A DNA stretch of 64,000 nt. Source: JBHENC01 sp046262295. GTDB taxonomy: Bacteria > Acidobacteriota > Blastocatellia > Pyrinomonadales > Pyrinomonadaceae. Positions 1-8,602 of the stretch are shown in pieces; the stretch's first letter is position 1, and each line of letters starts with the position of its first letter. The notes below the pieces were generated by a model. It saw only the letters and a list, made by a program, of their open reading frames with translations. It was not told where the DNA came from and ran no database searches. The stretch is from contig JBHENC010000010.1 in the NCBI GenBank assembly GCA_046262295.1, forward strand, positions 77,733 to 141,732, written 5' to 3'. A program made the translations under genes and the position numbers.

Positions 1-164
1 TCAAGCTTGAGCCGGGCGGAAACGCTGCCGTGCGCGTCAACGTGCGTCTGGGGCGCAGTTCCGTGAGCACTATCGAAGTCTTAGACGGCTTACAGGAAGG
101 CGAGCAAGTGATTCTCTCCGACACCTCGCAGTGGGATTCATCAAGCCGCATTCTTTTGAAGTGA
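1..164 (+). CDS. C-terminal end of an efflux periplasmic adaptor (HlyD/MacA-like), truncated by the window edge
   Basis: The open frame starts at base 3 and ends with TGA at 162-164. It gives about 53 residues containing GRSSVSTIEVLDGL and GEQVILSDTSQWDS, the beta-rich membrane-proximal C-terminus seen in adaptor proteins that pair with MacB-type ABC exporters. Such adaptors link an inner-membrane transporter to an outer-membrane channel. It lies 40 bases upstream of a small membrane protein and then a MacB-type ATPase, so it is probably an early member of the same operon. The rest of the gene lies outside the window, so lipoyl and hairpin domains cannot be judged. Confidence 0.75.
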   Translation, partial: KLEPGGNAAVRVNVRLGRSSVSTIEVLDGLQEGEQVILSDTSQWDSSSRILLK

Positions 165-203
165 AGCGAGCATAAAGAAAGACAGTTTGATGGGAGAAGA
201 CTT

Positions 204-398
204 ATGAATCCTCGAACCTTATTTGCCGGTTTGCTTGCCGGGTTATCCGTTGCCGTGCTGACGACGATTGTTTCAGCACTCATTTATACGGGATTTCGCG
301 GGACAGTGCCGAGACAGGTGGTCGCTTACGGAGCCATCGCCGGAGCTATCACTTTCGTTGTTTATCTTATTACCGCAGGAAGAAAAAGAAGATTTTGA
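204..398 (+). CDS. Small two-helix membrane protein of unknown function
   Basis: A 64-residue protein with two hydrophobic segments (about residues 7-29 and 40-58) and a basic C-terminus (GRKRRF). A purine-rich GGGAGAAG stands 8 bases before the ATG. It sits between the adaptor end and the ABC ATPase on the same strand, so it may be an accessory part of the exporter, but no family is recognised. The first helix could also serve as an uncleaved signal anchor. The function is unknown; the call as a real gene rests on the good ribosome binding site, the hydrophobic pattern and the operon position. Confidence 0.55.
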   Translation: MNPRTLFAGLLAGLSVAVLTTIVSALIYTGFRGTVPRQVVAYGAIAGAITFVVYLITAGRKRRF

Positions 399-482
399 GA
401 GTTAAGCGCAAAAACCTCGCCGCCTTTATAGACCACTGAAGATATTTATTCCATCGCCTGTTATGAAATAAGGAGAAACCAA

Positions 483-1232
483 ATGAACGCATCCGCCCAG
501 CCTCTGATTCGTCTCGAAGACGTGAAGAAGATTTTCTACACCGATGAAGTGGAAACGCACGCGCTTTCGGGGACCTATCTTGATATTAACAACGGCGAGT
601 ATCTCTCTATCACAGGCCCTTCGGGGTGCGGCAAATCAACGCTGCTCTCTATCTTGGGGCTGCTCGATTCGCCAAGTGATGGCCGCTACTGGCTGAACAA
701 CCAGCCGGTCTCCGATCTCTCGCTTTCGGAGCGCGCGCGCATACGCAATCGTGAAGTCGGCTTTATCTTTCAAAGCTTCAACCTGATCGGCGATTTGACG
801 GTTTACGAAAATGTCGAACTGCCTTTGACCTATCGCGGCATGACGGGCGCGGACAGAAAACAGCGCGTCACCGAAGCTCTCGAAAAGGTCGGCATGGCGC
901 ATCGCGCGAAACATTTGCCGAGCCAGCTTTCCGGCGGCCAGCAACAACGTGTGGCGGTCGCCCGCGCCGTCGCCGGGCAGCCCTCGATTCTGCTCGCGGA
1001 CGAGCCGACGGGCAACCTCGATTCGACCAACGGCGAGGCCGTGATGGACTTGCTGCGCGATCTGCACAGAGCGGGCGCAACCATCTGCATGGTGACGCAC
1101 GATCCGCGCTATGCGCGCTACGCAGACCGCGCCATACATCTGTTTGACGGGCGCGTGGTCGAGGAAGAACACGGGCTGCAAGCGGAAGAAGACGAACGCA
1201 AACTGAGCGAAAGCGGCTTCGAGGTGGCATGA
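483..1232 (+). CDS. ABC transporter ATPase, MacB/LolD type
   Basis: A 249-residue nucleotide-binding protein that should power the permeases encoded just downstream. Walker A is GPSGCGKST at 45-53, the signature LSGGQQQRVA starts at 149, and Walker B ILLADEPTGNLD has D173 and catalytic E174, followed by the H-loop MVTHDPRYARYADR. This set, including the GNLD after Walker B, is typical of the LolD/MacB ATPase group, which works by mechanotransmission rather than by moving substrate through the membrane. AAGGAG lies 6-8 bases before the ATG at 483. The stop codon overlaps the start of the first permease (1229-1232). It is the only ATPase in a cluster of six permeases. Confidence 0.95.
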   Translation: MNASAQPLIRLEDVKKIFYTDEVETHALSGTYLDINNGEYLSITGPSGCGKSTLLSILGLLDSPSDGRYWLNNQPVSDLSLSERARIRNREVGFIFQSFNLIGDLTVYENVELPLTYRGMTGADRKQRVTEALEKVGMAHRAKHLPSQLSGGQQQRVAVARAVAGQPSILLADEPTGNLDSTNGEAVMDLLRDLHRAGATICMVTHDPRYARYADRAIHLFDGRVVEEEHGLQAEEDERKLSESGFEVA

Positions 1233-3658
1233 TGCAAACGCTCTGGCAGGATATACGCTACGGCGCGCGAATGCTGCTCAAGCATAAAGGCTTCACGTTA
1301 ATTGCGATCATCGCGCTGGCTCTCGGTATCGGGGCCAACACAGCCGTCTTCAGCGTTCTTCATACGGTATTGCTGCGCCCTTTGCCGTTTCGGGAAGCCG
1401 ATACGCTCATCAGCCTTCAGGCCGTCAATCAAAGCATAGGGGTTCGGCAGGGTTTTCTGAGTCAAGCCGATGTTCTCGATATTCGGCGGCAATCTCAAAG
1501 CTTCGAGCAGATTGCCTCCTGGGTAACTGCGCCGCTTAATCTGAGCGGCACGGGGAGGCCGGAGCGGTTGGAAGGTATGACGGTTTCAACGAACTTCTTT
1601 CAGACGCTCGGCGTGCAACCGCTGCTTGGTCGCGGCTTTTCCTCGGAAGACGCTTCGGTAAACAGCAACAGCGTCATCATCGGTTACGGATTATGGCGAC
1701 GGCAGTTTGGCGGCGATCCGAATCTGATCGGAAGAAAAATTAGTTTAGGCGGAGATGCAGACGTTTCTATTGTTGTCGGCATCATGCCCGCAGGCTTTGA
1801 CTTTCCACAGCGCGCGGAAGTCTGGATGCCTTATGAGATTGATCCGGCGAATACCTCGCGCGGCGGATACCGTAACGAAAGAGCCTTTGCGCGGCTCAAG
1901 CGCGGCGTCACGATTCAACAGGCGCAAGCAGAACTTCATGCCATCGCGCAAAATCTGGCGCGGCAGTATCCAAATACGAATGCCGGTTGGGATGTCACGT
2001 TGGTCTCTTTGCGCGAATATCTTTTTGGCGGCGCGAAGATCGGTTTGCCTTTGCTGTTCGGAGCCGCCTGCTTCGTGCTGCTGATTGCCTGCACGAACGT
2101 CGCCAACCTGCAACTCGCGCGTGCGGCGGTGCGTCAACGAGAGATCGCTATACGACTTGCGCTCGGAGCCGGTCGAGCGCGGATCATCAGACAACTCCTG
2201 ACCGAAAGTTTGCTGCTCGCAGTGTTAGGCGGCGCGCTCGGGTTGCTGCTGGCCGCGTGGATGATTGATGCGTTGCGCTCGCTCGGGCCGGATTCGTTGC
2301 CGCGTTTGAAAGAAGCTACGCTTAACGCTCCGGTGCTTTGGTTCACTGCGCTTGTGTCAATTCTAACCGGCTTGATCTTTGGATTGGTTCCGGCATGGCA
2401 GGCTGCGCGGACTGATTTGAATGAATCCCTCAAAGACGGAGGAATGTCGAACACGAATGCGCCGCATCGTAACCGCCTCCGTATGGCGCTGGTTGTCTCA
2501 CAAGTCACGCTCGCCCTGGTGCTGCTGATCGGCGCCGGTCTGCTCATAAAAAGCTTCTGGCGGCTTCAACAAGTCAGTCCGGGATTTGAACCGGAGAATA
2601 TTCTGGTGGCCGGTGTTGCGCTCAACAACCTTGAATATCCATTCAACGATCCGCGCCGTATCGCATATTTCCGGCAAGCCGCTGAACGGCTTGCCGCTCT
2701 GCCCGGCGTGGAATCAGTCGGCGCGATTTCGCATCTTCCGCTCGGCGGCCGCGAGATGAGTCTTCCTTTTCAAATCAAAGGACAATCGCGCGTTGCCGGT
2801 AAGGTTGAATCCATCGCGGATATTCGCATCATCACTCCTTCATACTTCGACACGCTGCGCATCCCTTTGAAAAGCGGGCGCGTCTTCGGCGAGCAGGAGA
2901 CGAAGCAACCGCTGTTCGTCGTCAACGACTCGTTCGCGCACCGCTTCTTTCCCGGCGGCGATGCCATCGGTCAGCGATTGGCGGTCGGCTCCTTCGGTTT
3001 CGATGGCCTCGTGCTTAATGGCGAGATCGTCGGCATCACGGGTGATGTGAAAGCTCGTGGTCTGGAAGCCGAAGCGAGGCCGGAGATTTATCTTTCATAC
3101 CTGCACAACAGTATGTTCCCGATCATGCAGTTCGTCGTTCGCACTTCTGCCGATCCGTTAAGCATTGCGGAGGCGGTGCGTCGTGAACTTCAGGATATCA
3201 ACCCTCACCAGGTTGTGTATAACGTCAAACCTCTGCGGCGGTTTCTCACGGATTCAACCGCGCAAAGACGTTTCACAATGCTCTTGCTGGTGACCTTCAC
3301 CGCGCTCGCCGTCGTGCTCGCCGCCGTTGGAATTTACGGCGTGATGAACTACACGGTCGCGCAACGCACGCACGAGATCGGCATCCGCATCGCGCTCGGC
3401 GCGCAGGGCCGGGACGTGCTGCGGCTGGTGCTCAAACAAGGCTTGATGTTGGTCGTGAGCGGAATCGCCCTTGGTCTGCTGGCGGCAGTTCTGATGACGC
3501 GCTTAATCTCGAGTTTGCTGTTCGGCATTAGCGCCACCGATCCCGTTACGTTCATGCTCGTGCCGCTGCTTCTGATAGTAGTGGCGCTGCTTGCGTGCTA
3601 CATTCCGGCGCGACGCGCCACCAAAGTTGATCCGATGATTGCGCTTCGATACGAGTAA
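1229..3658 (+). CDS. ADOP-family ABC permease 1 (MacB-like)
   Basis: An 809-residue permease of the acidobacterial duplicated orphan permease type. It starts with the family hallmark LWQDIRYGARMLLK, then a transmembrane helix (LIAIIALALGIGANTAVF), a MacB-type extracytoplasmic domain to about 265, three FtsX helices (about 275-395), a fifth helix near 425-445, a second extracytoplasmic domain, and three final helices ending in PARRATKVDPMIALRYE. It is therefore two FtsX units fused in one chain. The start overlaps the ATPase stop (ATGATG at 1229-1234; either ATG could be used), implying translational coupling. As the first permease after the ATPase it is the likeliest direct partner. The substrate is unknown. 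Confidence 0.93.
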   Translation: MMQTLWQDIRYGARMLLKHKGFTLIAIIALALGIGANTAVFSVLHTVLLRPLPFREADTLISLQAVNQSIGVRQGFLSQADVLDIRRQSQSFEQIASWVTAPLNLSGTGRPERLEGMTVSTNFFQTLGVQPLLGRGFSSEDASVNSNSVIIGYGLWRRQFGGDPNLIGRKISLGGDADVSIVVGIMPAGFDFPQRAEVWMPYEIDPANTSRGGYRNERAFARLKRGVTIQQAQAELHAIAQNLARQYPNTNAGWDVTLVSLREYLFGGAKIGLPLLFGAACFVLLIACTNVANLQLARAAVRQREIAIRLALGAGRARIIRQLLTESLLLAVLGGALGLLLAAWMIDALRSLGPDSLPRLKEATLNAPVLWFTALVSILTGLIFGLVPAWQAARTDLNESLKDGGMSNTNAPHRNRLRMALVVSQVTLALVLLIGAGLLIKSFWRLQQVSPGFEPENILVAGVALNNLEYPFNDPRRIAYFRQAAERLAALPGVESVGAISHLPLGGREMSLPFQIKGQSRVAGKVESIADIRIITPSYFDTLRIPLKSGRVFGEQETKQPLFVVNDSFAHRFFPGGDAIGQRLAVGSFGFDGLVLNGEIVGITGDVKARGLEAEARPEIYLSYLHNSMFPIMQFVVRTSADPLSIAEAVRRELQDINPHQVVYNVKPLRRFLTDSTAQRRFTMLLLVTFTALAVVLAAVGIYGVMNYTVAQRTHEIGIRIALGAQGRDVLRLVLKQGLMLVVSGIALGLLAAVLMTRLISSLLFGISATDPVTFMLVPLLLIVVALLACYIPARRATKVDPMIALRYE

Positions 3659-3691
3659 AGCAAATAGTGATACGAGATGGGAGGCAGTGTA

Positions 3692-6139
3692 ATGCAAACC
3701 CTCTGGCAGGATATACGCTACGGCGCGCGAATGCTGCTCAAGCATAAAGGCTTCACGTTGATCGCCGTGTTTGCCCTTGCGCTTGGCATCGGCGCGAACA
3801 CGGCGATCTTTAGTGTTGTGAATGCGGTGCTTCTCAAGGCTTTGCCTTACACGGATGCAGAACGTTTGGTGACGGTCTACGGGGCAGGCCCGCAGACGAC
3901 GGATGGGCGCGCACCGCTGTCATACCCGGACTTTGTGGATTACAAGACACAGTCGAAAACCTTGCAGCCGTTCGCCGCGTACCAGCAGATCGGCACGACG
4001 CTGACGCTCAACGCCGAACCCGAAAGAGTTCTCGGCACGGAAGTGTCCGCAGACCTTTTTCCGCTGCTCGGCATACAGCCGTTGCTGGGGCGTGCCTTCA
4101 CGGCGGCAGACGACAGCAACGGCGCGCCGCCCGTCATCGTCATCAGCCATAACTTTTGGCAACAGCATTTCAACGCTGATCCGAACATCGTTGGCCGCGA
4201 AATCAAACGCGGCACACGCAGCGTCACCGTCATCGGCGTGATGCCGCAAGGCTTCAAGTTTCCGGCGCAGGCTGAAAAAGTGGATGTTTACCTGCCGCTG
4301 GTGGCGGAACTTGCGCGCACCTCTCCGGGCCTGTTAACGGCGCGCGATGAAAGATTCATGCCGGTGGTCGCCCGTCTCGCAGCGGGCGCAACGCTCGAAG
4401 CCGCGCAGACGGAGATGGACGGATTAGCGCGCCGTATCGAGCAACAGTTTCCGGCAACGCACACGGGCGACCGCATTCGACTCGTTTCGTTGCACGAAGA
4501 TATCGTGTCAGACATTCGCCCCGCGCTGCTGGTGCTGCTTGGCGCAGTCGGCTTCGTGTTATTGATTGCGTGTGCCAACGTCGCCAATTTGTTGCTGGCG
4601 CGGGCGGCTTCGCGCGGCAAGGAGATGGCGATTAGAACTGCGCTCGGCGCGAGCCGCGCGAGAGTCGTGCGGCAACTCCTGACGGAGAGTTTGTTGCTGG
4701 CAATGGCAGGCGGCGCGCTCGGGTTACTGCTCGCGTGGTGGGGCATTGATCTGCTCGCCGCTTCGATTCCAGCCGATGTGCCGCGCGCTTCCGACGTCAA
4801 TCTTGATGCGCGCGTGCTTCTCTTTACGTTTGCCGCTTCGTTGGTGACGGGCATCGTGTTCGGCCTCGCGCCCGCGCTCGCGTCCTCCAAGTCGGACGTT
4901 AGCGAGTCTTTGAAAGAAGGCGGGCGCGGCTCGACCGTCGGCGGAAGCAATCGTGCGCGAAGTCTGCTGGTGGTGTCGGAAGTCGCGCTCTCGCTGATGC
5001 TGCTCGTCGGCGCGGGTCTGCTCGTCAGAAGTTTCTTTCAACTGCTCAACACGAATCCCGGTTACGACACCGCGCGCGTCCTGAGCGTGACGCTTCCTTT
5101 ATCGAGAGCGAAATATAGTGAGCCGGAGCAGAAATCGGCATACCTCGCGCAAGTGATCGAGCGCATCAAGGCTTTACCCGGCATCGAAGCCGTCGGCGCA
5201 ACGAATCAACTGCCGCTCGGCAGCACCGAATTCAGAAACACTTTCAAAATCGAAGGCCGCCCACCCGCCCCGCCCGACCAGAGGCTTGCGGCGCGGAATC
5301 ACATCGCCACCGCCGATTACTTTCGTGCGATGGGCATCCCGCTCAAACGCGGGCGCGCATTCACGGATGCCGATCAAAAGAGTTCGTCGCCGGTCATCGT
5401 CATCAACGATACGCTGGCACGCCGCTACTTCCCGAACGAAGAACCTGTCGGTAAACGCATCGTCATCGAAGACGAGAGCAATAATCCTTTGCCGCCGCGC
5501 GAGATCGTCGGCGTCATCGGTAACGTCCGTCACACCGGCCTCGACGAGAAAGAGTTTCCTGAATACTACGTGCCGTTCCTGCAAAATCCCGATTCGCAAA
5601 TTGTTCTGGCCGTGCAAGCGGCGGAAGCAATAGAACCGGCGAGCCTTGCGCCCGCCGTGCGCAGCGCCATCAAAGAGCTTGATAAGGATCAACTCATCTG
5701 GGAAACGCGGACGATGCGCGAGCGTGTCGCGCAATCAGTTGCGCCGCGACGTTTTACGATGCTGCTGCTCGGTGTCTTCGCGCTGGTCGCGCTCTTGCTG
5801 GCGTCTGTCGGAATCTTCGGCGTGATGAACTACACGGTCGCGCAACGCACGCACGAAATCGGCATCCGCATCGCCCTCGGCGCACAAACGCGAGATGTGC
5901 TACGCCTCGTCTTCAAGCAGGGCTTGACGTTGATTTTGAGCGGCGTCTTGATAGGGCTACTGGCGGCGGCGTTACTAACGCGCGTGATTGCAAGCTTGCT
6001 GTTTGAAGTCAGCGCCATTGATCCGGCGACGTTTGTTTTCGTGCCCTTGTTGCTGGTCGGTGTAGCGCTCCTTGCCTGCTACATCCCCGCGCGTCGCGCC
6101 ACGAAAGTTGATCCGATGATTGCGCTGCGATACGAATAG
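3692..6139 (+). CDS. ADOP-family ABC permease 2
   Basis: An 815-residue ADOP permease with the same eight-helix, two-periplasmic-domain layout as its neighbours. The frame stays open to an ATG at 3677, but GGGAGG at 3679-3684 sits 7 bases before the ATG at 3692, and the family start MQTLWQDIRYG begins there, so 3692 is chosen. The first 65 or so bases are almost identical to those of permease 1, while the periplasmic domains differ strongly, suggesting duplication with later exchange between copies. The central FtsX block is FVLLIACANVANLLLARAAS and the end is PARRATKVDPMIALRYE. Confidence 0.93.
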   Translation: MQTLWQDIRYGARMLLKHKGFTLIAVFALALGIGANTAIFSVVNAVLLKALPYTDAERLVTVYGAGPQTTDGRAPLSYPDFVDYKTQSKTLQPFAAYQQIGTTLTLNAEPERVLGTEVSADLFPLLGIQPLLGRAFTAADDSNGAPPVIVISHNFWQQHFNADPNIVGREIKRGTRSVTVIGVMPQGFKFPAQAEKVDVYLPLVAELARTSPGLLTARDERFMPVVARLAAGATLEAAQTEMDGLARRIEQQFPATHTGDRIRLVSLHEDIVSDIRPALLVLLGAVGFVLLIACANVANLLLARAASRGKEMAIRTALGASRARVVRQLLTESLLLAMAGGALGLLLAWWGIDLLAASIPADVPRASDVNLDARVLLFTFAASLVTGIVFGLAPALASSKSDVSESLKEGGRGSTVGGSNRARSLLVVSEVALSLMLLVGAGLLVRSFFQLLNTNPGYDTARVLSVTLPLSRAKYSEPEQKSAYLAQVIERIKALPGIEAVGATNQLPLGSTEFRNTFKIEGRPPAPPDQRLAARNHIATADYFRAMGIPLKRGRAFTDADQKSSSPVIVINDTLARRYFPNEEPVGKRIVIEDESNNPLPPREIVGVIGNVRHTGLDEKEFPEYYVPFLQNPDSQIVLAVQAAEAIEPASLAPAVRSAIKELDKDQLIWETRTMRERVAQSVAPRRFTMLLLGVFALVALLLASVGIFGVMNYTVAQRTHEIGIRIALGAQTRDVLRLVFKQGLTLILSGVLIGLLAAALLTRVIASLLFEVSAIDPATFVFVPLLLVGVALLACYIPARRATKVDPMIALRYE

Positions 6140-6148
6140 GGAGAAGAG

Positions 6149-8569
6149 ATGAACAATTTGTGGCAGGACGTGCGTTATGGAGTCCGTATGCTGTTGAAGA
6201 GTCCGGGCTTCACACTCGTCGCGGTGATTGCGTTGGCGTTAGGCATCGGAGCGAACACGGCGATCTTCTCGGTCGTGAATGCGGTGTTGCTGCGCCCGCT
6301 TATGTATGCGCACGCGGAAGAGATCGTTTACTTCGAGGGCGTGAATCCATCGAAGGGAATTTCGGACAGCAATATCTCGGCTCCCGATTATGCTGATTGG
6401 ACGAATCAGAATCGGGTCTTCGCACAGACGGCGGCGTTTGTCACGGGCGGCGCGATCCTCGCGGGAGAAGGCAGCGAACCGGAGCGCGTGCCGCGTGCGG
6501 CTGTGACCGCCGGTTTTTTCCCCGTGCTTGGCGTGCAACCCGCACTTGGCCGCACGTTTTTACCGGAAGAGGATCAACCGAAAAGCGAGCCGCGCGCAGT
6601 GTTGAGCAATGGCTTGTGGAAACGGCGCTTCGGTGCGGATGCGGGCATCGTCGGCAAGCAAATCAGCATTAGCGGGCGCAGCGTCACAGTCGTCGGCGTG
6701 ATGCCTGCGGGCTACGATTTCCCGGAGCGGACGCAGCTCTGGACATCGCTTCGTCTCGATGCCTCGGAAGAGAAGCGCGACAACCGTGCGTATCAGGCGA
6801 TAGCGCGGCTCAAGCCGGACACCAGCCTCGAACAGGCTCAATCGCAGATGAGCACGATCAACGCGCAACTCGCGCAGAGTTATGAAGAAACGAACAACGG
6901 CTGGAACGTCAAGCTTATCAGGTTGCATGACAAGCTGGTCGGAGAAGTTCGTCCGTCGCTGCTCGCGCTGCTCGGCGCGGTGGCGTTCGTGCTCTTAATC
7001 GCGTGTGCCAACGTCGCCAATCTGTTGTTGGCGCGGGCGGCTTCGCGGCAGAAAGAGATCGCAATCAGAACTGCCCTCGGGGCGGGGCGGCGGCGTATCG
7101 TGCGGCAATTATTAACGGAAAGCGCGATGCTGTCTCTGGCGGGCGGAGCTTTGGGACTACTCTTGAGCGTGTGGCTGGTTGATCTACTCGTGGCGATTAG
7201 TCCTGCCGATGCGCCGCGCTTTGACGAAATCAATCTGGATTATCGCGTGCTCGGCTTTACGCTCGCCGTCGCGTGTTTGACGGGCGTGTTGTTCGGTTTG
7301 GCTCCCGCGTTGCAAGCCTCCAAAATTGATCTCAATGAATCGCTCAAAGAGAGCGGGCGGGGCACAAGCGATAATCGCGGGCGCAACCGTTTACGCAGTC
7401 TGCTCGTCGTTTCCGAAATCGCGTTGTCGCTGATGCTACTGGTCGGCGCGGGATTGCTGGTTAAGAGTTTTATGCGCCTGCGCGATGTGAAGCCGGGCTT
7501 TAATCCGGAGCGTGTGCTGACGATGTCCATTTCGCTGCCGTCCGCAAAGTATCCTGAGAATCAGCAGCGCGCAGACTTTTATCGCCAGCTCGTTGAGCGC
7601 GTCGAGGCGTTGCCGGGCGTGCAGGCGGCGGGCGCGACGTTGAGCCTTCCGCTCGGCGGCAGCAGCTATTCGGTCGGGCGTTCGTTCATCCGCGAAGGGC
7701 GTCCGCTGACGACGGAAGAATCAGCCAACGCGAGCTACTCGCTGGCGACTCCCGATTATTTCCGCACGATGGAGATTCCCGCGCTGGCCGGGCGAACCTT
7801 TAATAACCGCGACGCGGAAAATTCTCCGATGGTCGTGGTCGTCAACGAAACATTGGCGCGGCGTTTCTTCGGCGCGAACGAAAATGCTCTCGGCAAGCGA
7901 ATCATTATCTGGCGCGACGAAAAAATTCCGCGCGAGATCATCGGCGTCGTCGGCGATACGAAGTCCTCAACTCTGGATGCGGAATCCGCGCCGCAAATGT
8001 ATGTGCCACACGCGCAGGATGCCTCCTGGGGATTGATGTCGCTGGCGGTGCGGACGACGGGAGAGCCTGCGGCGATGACTCCGGCGGTGCGGCGTGAAGT
8101 GCTTGCCATTGATAAAGGCCAGCCGGTTTATAACATCAAAACGATGGAGGATGTCGTCGCCAATTCGACGGGATCGCGGCGCGTCCCGGTGCTGTTGTTC
8201 AGCGTCTTCGCCCTCGTCGCGCTGCTGCTCGCGGCCATCGGCATTTATGGCGTGATGAGTTATTCGGTAACGCAACGAACGCACGAAATCGGCATCCGCC
8301 TCGCTCTTGGCGCGCAAACGCGAGATGTGCTGCGGCTCGTCATCAGGCAGGGTATGACGTTGACGCTTGCCGGAGTCATCGCCGGATTGATCGGAGCGTT
8401 TGCCGTCACACGATTGCTGGCAAGCCTGCTCTACGGCGTGAGCGCGATTGATCCTGTGGTCTTCGCAGGCGTTGCGTTCTTGCTCGCCGCGTGTGCGCTG
8501 CTCGCCTGCTATATCCCTGCACGGCGCGCGATGCGCGTTGATCCGATGATTGCGCTGAGGCATGAATAG
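6149..8569 (+). CDS. ADOP-family ABC permease 3
   Basis: An 806-residue ADOP permease beginning NNLWQDVRYGVRMLLKS and ending PARRAMRVDPMIALRHE. It has one N-terminal helix, an extracytoplasmic MacB-like domain, three helices (about 265-395), a fifth helix near 425-445, a second extracytoplasmic domain and three C-terminal helices with the VTQRTHEIGIRLALGAQ motif. The gene starts 9 bases after permease 2 ends, with GGGAGAAG as ribosome binding site. It ends in IALRHE rather than IALRYE, a feature shared with permeases 5 and 6. Confidence 0.93.
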   Translation: MNNLWQDVRYGVRMLLKSPGFTLVAVIALALGIGANTAIFSVVNAVLLRPLMYAHAEEIVYFEGVNPSKGISDSNISAPDYADWTNQNRVFAQTAAFVTGGAILAGEGSEPERVPRAAVTAGFFPVLGVQPALGRTFLPEEDQPKSEPRAVLSNGLWKRRFGADAGIVGKQISISGRSVTVVGVMPAGYDFPERTQLWTSLRLDASEEKRDNRAYQAIARLKPDTSLEQAQSQMSTINAQLAQSYEETNNGWNVKLIRLHDKLVGEVRPSLLALLGAVAFVLLIACANVANLLLARAASRQKEIAIRTALGAGRRRIVRQLLTESAMLSLAGGALGLLLSVWLVDLLVAISPADAPRFDEINLDYRVLGFTLAVACLTGVLFGLAPALQASKIDLNESLKESGRGTSDNRGRNRLRSLLVVSEIALSLMLLVGAGLLVKSFMRLRDVKPGFNPERVLTMSISLPSAKYPENQQRADFYRQLVERVEALPGVQAAGATLSLPLGGSSYSVGRSFIREGRPLTTEESANASYSLATPDYFRTMEIPALAGRTFNNRDAENSPMVVVVNETLARRFFGANENALGKRIIIWRDEKIPREIIGVVGDTKSSTLDAESAPQMYVPHAQDASWGLMSLAVRTTGEPAAMTPAVRREVLAIDKGQPVYNIKTMEDVVANSTGSRRVPVLLFSVFALVALLLAAIGIYGVMSYSVTQRTHEIGIRLALGAQTRDVLRLVIRQGMTLTLAGVIAGLIGAFAVTRLLASLLYGVSAIDPVVFAGVAFLLAACALLACYIPARRAMRVDPMIALRHE

Positions 8570-8602
8570 GCCGCGCGTTTTTCGAGAAAGCTTGGAGGTA
8601 AT

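Noticed and set aside
636..1181. Minus-strand frame of 181 codons opposite the ABC ATPase gene
   Set aside because: It lies wholly within a clear ATPase gene and has Arg/Ala/His-rich sequence typical of antisense frames in GC-rich DNA.
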